Shown here: positions 12,473-13,329 of the stretch, in pieces | Numbering within the stretch: position 1 is the first letter of the stretch | How the letters are laid out: the number at the start of each line of letters is the position of its first letter | NCBI GenBank assembly: GCA_002591705.1 | Contig: PAAB01000050.1 | Span: 9,116 to 22,444, forward strand | Reading direction: 5' to 3' | DNA length: 13,329 nucleotides | Origin: Phycisphaerae bacterium | GTDB lineage: Bacteria; Planctomycetota; Phycisphaerae; Phycisphaerales; SM1A02 | The notes under the pieces: model-generated | Told to the model about the DNA's origin: nothing | The model's input: only the letters and a program-made list of their open reading frames with translations | Database searches by the model: none | Program-made: the position numbers and the translations under genes

Positions 12473-13329
12473 TCAGGTCCGGTCATCGAGAAGTCGGCTG
12501 GCGTACGCGGACGTCGCGCCCTGATGAGCAAGGATCACGGCGCGACCGTTTCGGGCCAGATCGCGTCGCCGGCCCTCGTTCTCGAGCAGGTCGGAGAGCA
12601 CGCCCGCCAACTCGGAAGGCTGGACGACCAGCAGACCGCCCCCCCGGACCAGGGGCCCGACCATCCGGCGGAAGTCACCGAAGTCGGGACCCACCACGGT
12701 GGCCGCTCCGAGTGCAATCGGTTGCGTGACATCCGAACCGTGCAGCCCGACGAAACTTCGTCCCACGACCGCGACGTCCGCGAGGTCGTAGGCCTGGGCG
12801 AGTTCACCGATCGTATCCAGCAGGAAGAGATCCGGATTGCCGCCACGGTGTCCCGTCGAACGTCTGGTGCAACCGTCCAGCACCGCAGCCGCTCCCTCGA
12901 ACCACTCCGGCTTGCGCGGCGCGCACAGCAACTGACATCCGGGTGGGACGGCCTCGAGAAGCAGCTCGTGTTCTCCGGGGGCCGTCGACCCTGCCACCAC
13001 CAGCGGTCGATGGGGATCGATGCCCAGATCGGAGGCCAGACGTTCGCTCCCATCCACGCCCTCGCTGCAGCGGGCGTTGTCCCATTTCATGTTGCCGACC
13101 ACCTCGATCCGATCCGGCAGCACTCCCAGATCTCGGAAGCGATCGGCATACTCCTCGTCCTGCACGCCCACCCAGGCGAGGCGGGAGAACATCGTTCGCA
13201 CCAGTGGCCTCACCATTGCGTACCGCCGATGACTCCGCGACGTCAGACGCCCGTTGATGACCATCACGGGAATGCCGCGGCGGGCGCACAACCGGGTCAG
13301 GTTCGGCCAGACCTCGAGTTCGACGAGCA
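12473..13329 (-). CDS. waaA: 3-deoxy-D-manno-octulosonic acid (Kdo) transferase, 5' partial
   Basis: The frame is open to the end of the window, so the N-terminal membrane anchor and part of the first domain are missing; about 284 residues are visible. The first visible residues, 'LVELEVWPNLTRLCARRGIPVMVINGRL', correspond to the WaaA/KdtA signature (E-x-E-x-WPN then R-x-IPV-x-x-x-N-x-R-L). Further on are 'VQDEEYADRFRDLGV', 'VVGNMKWD', 'VVAGSTAPGEHELLL' and a donor-site region 'GSDVTQPIALGAATVVGP' that replaces the usual GGHNxLEP. WaaA adds Kdo from CMP-Kdo to lipid A precursor at the inner membrane, so an LPS-type outer membrane is implied. The TTG at 13291 is internal, not a start. thiL follows after 294 nt on the same strand. 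Confidence 0.93.
   Translation of the reverse strand, partial: LVELEVWPNLTRLCARRGIPVMVINGRLTSRSHRRYAMVRPLVRTMFSRLAWVGVQDEEYADRFRDLGVLPDRIEVVGNMKWDNARCSEGVDGSERLASDLGIDPHRPLVVAGSTAPGEHELLLEAVPPGCQLLCAPRKPEWFEGAAAVLDGCTRRSTGHRGGNPDLFLLDTIGELAQAYDLADVAVVGRSFVGLHGSDVTQPIALGAATVVGPDFGDFRRMVGPLVRGGGLLVVQPSELAGVLSDLLENEGRRRDLARNGRAVILAHQGATSAYASRLLDDRT

Noticed and set aside
12180..12729. Plus-strand open frames starting at 12180 and 12220 in the waaA-thiL gap
   Set aside because: Compositions are Pro/Arg/Ser-rich and featureless, one runs through the terminator hairpin into the opposite strand of waaA, and neither has a recognisable motif or Shine-Dalgarno.
13289..13291. TTG as the start of waaA
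   Set aside because: The upstream in-frame residues LVELEVWPNL are the conserved WaaA motif, so the gene continues past the window edge.
1..13329. CRISPR arrays, insertion sequences, tRNA/rRNA genes, toxin-antitoxin or phage-defence genes
   Set aside because: No regularly spaced direct repeats, terminal inverted repeats with transposase, cloverleaf-like segments or defence-type domains were seen by eye on either strand.

Overview
The window looks like chromosomal DNA from a GC-rich, Gram-negative member of the Planctomycetota, most likely a Phycisphaerae-type bacterium. The clearest pointer is the first gene: FG-GAP repeats, 'DCNxNGxxDxC' calcium-binding repeats, a paired dockerin-like 'DLDGNxxVDxxDLLxxLxxWG' module and a small 'GACC...GTYLGDGSTC' cysteine domain are characteristic of secreted proteins from that group. 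A Kdo transferase (waaA) at the other end implies an LPS-bearing outer membrane. There are no mobile elements, phage genes, CRISPR arrays, tRNAs or rRNAs; this is a tightly packed housekeeping and catabolic region.

Layout. 1-966 (+): 3' part of a large secreted calcium-binding protein. 972-3638 (-): a three-gene operon, read SDR -> aldehyde dehydrogenase -> RidA-type deaminase, with a 1-nt gap and an ATGA overlap at its junctions. 3686-4864 (+): a class I aminotransferase divergent from that operon. The ALDH is a close match to ALDH8A1 / 2-aminomuconate semialdehyde dehydrogenase, the RidA protein matches the 2-aminomuconate deaminase branch, and the aminotransferase is of the kynurenine aminotransferase type, so 972-4864 reads as a lower kynurenine (tryptophan) degradation locus. 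4971-5351 (+): ribosomal protein L21 with its own promoter and a lysine-rich tail. 5356-6033 (-): a lipoprotein of unknown function. 6091-6870 (+): ubiE/menG. 6848-9057 (-): a lipoprotein zinc metallopeptidase translationally coupled to an HWE/HisKA_2-type sensor histidine kinase. 9136-10275 (-): a GTDC1/QTMAN-family glycosyltransferase (in animals the tRNA-queuosine mannosyltransferase), divergent from and overlapping at its start codon a Fur-family regulator (10274-10765, +) whose metal ligands are mostly gone. 10767-12178 (-): thiL-tsaE, coupled by ATGA. 12179-12472: a 294-nt intergenic stretch holding a strong plus-strand intrinsic terminator and several hairpins, a candidate small RNA. 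12473-13329 (-): 3' part of waaA.

Two themes run through the window. First, nearly every gene that begins a transcription unit has a TAnnnT -10-like hexamer ending only 5-10 nt before its start codon and no Shine-Dalgarno sequence, which suggests widespread leaderless transcription; the two units with a longer leader (rplU and the SDR operon) do have a Shine-Dalgarno. Second, genes are packed tail to tail with gaps of 5, 4 and 1 nt or a 23-nt overlap and no terminators between them. The most novel candidates are the bacterial GTDC1-like glycosyltransferase, the SDR without a YxxxK motif inside the kynurenine-type operon, the metal-ligand-poor Fur homologue, the peptidase-kinase pair and the orphan-terminator RNA locus.
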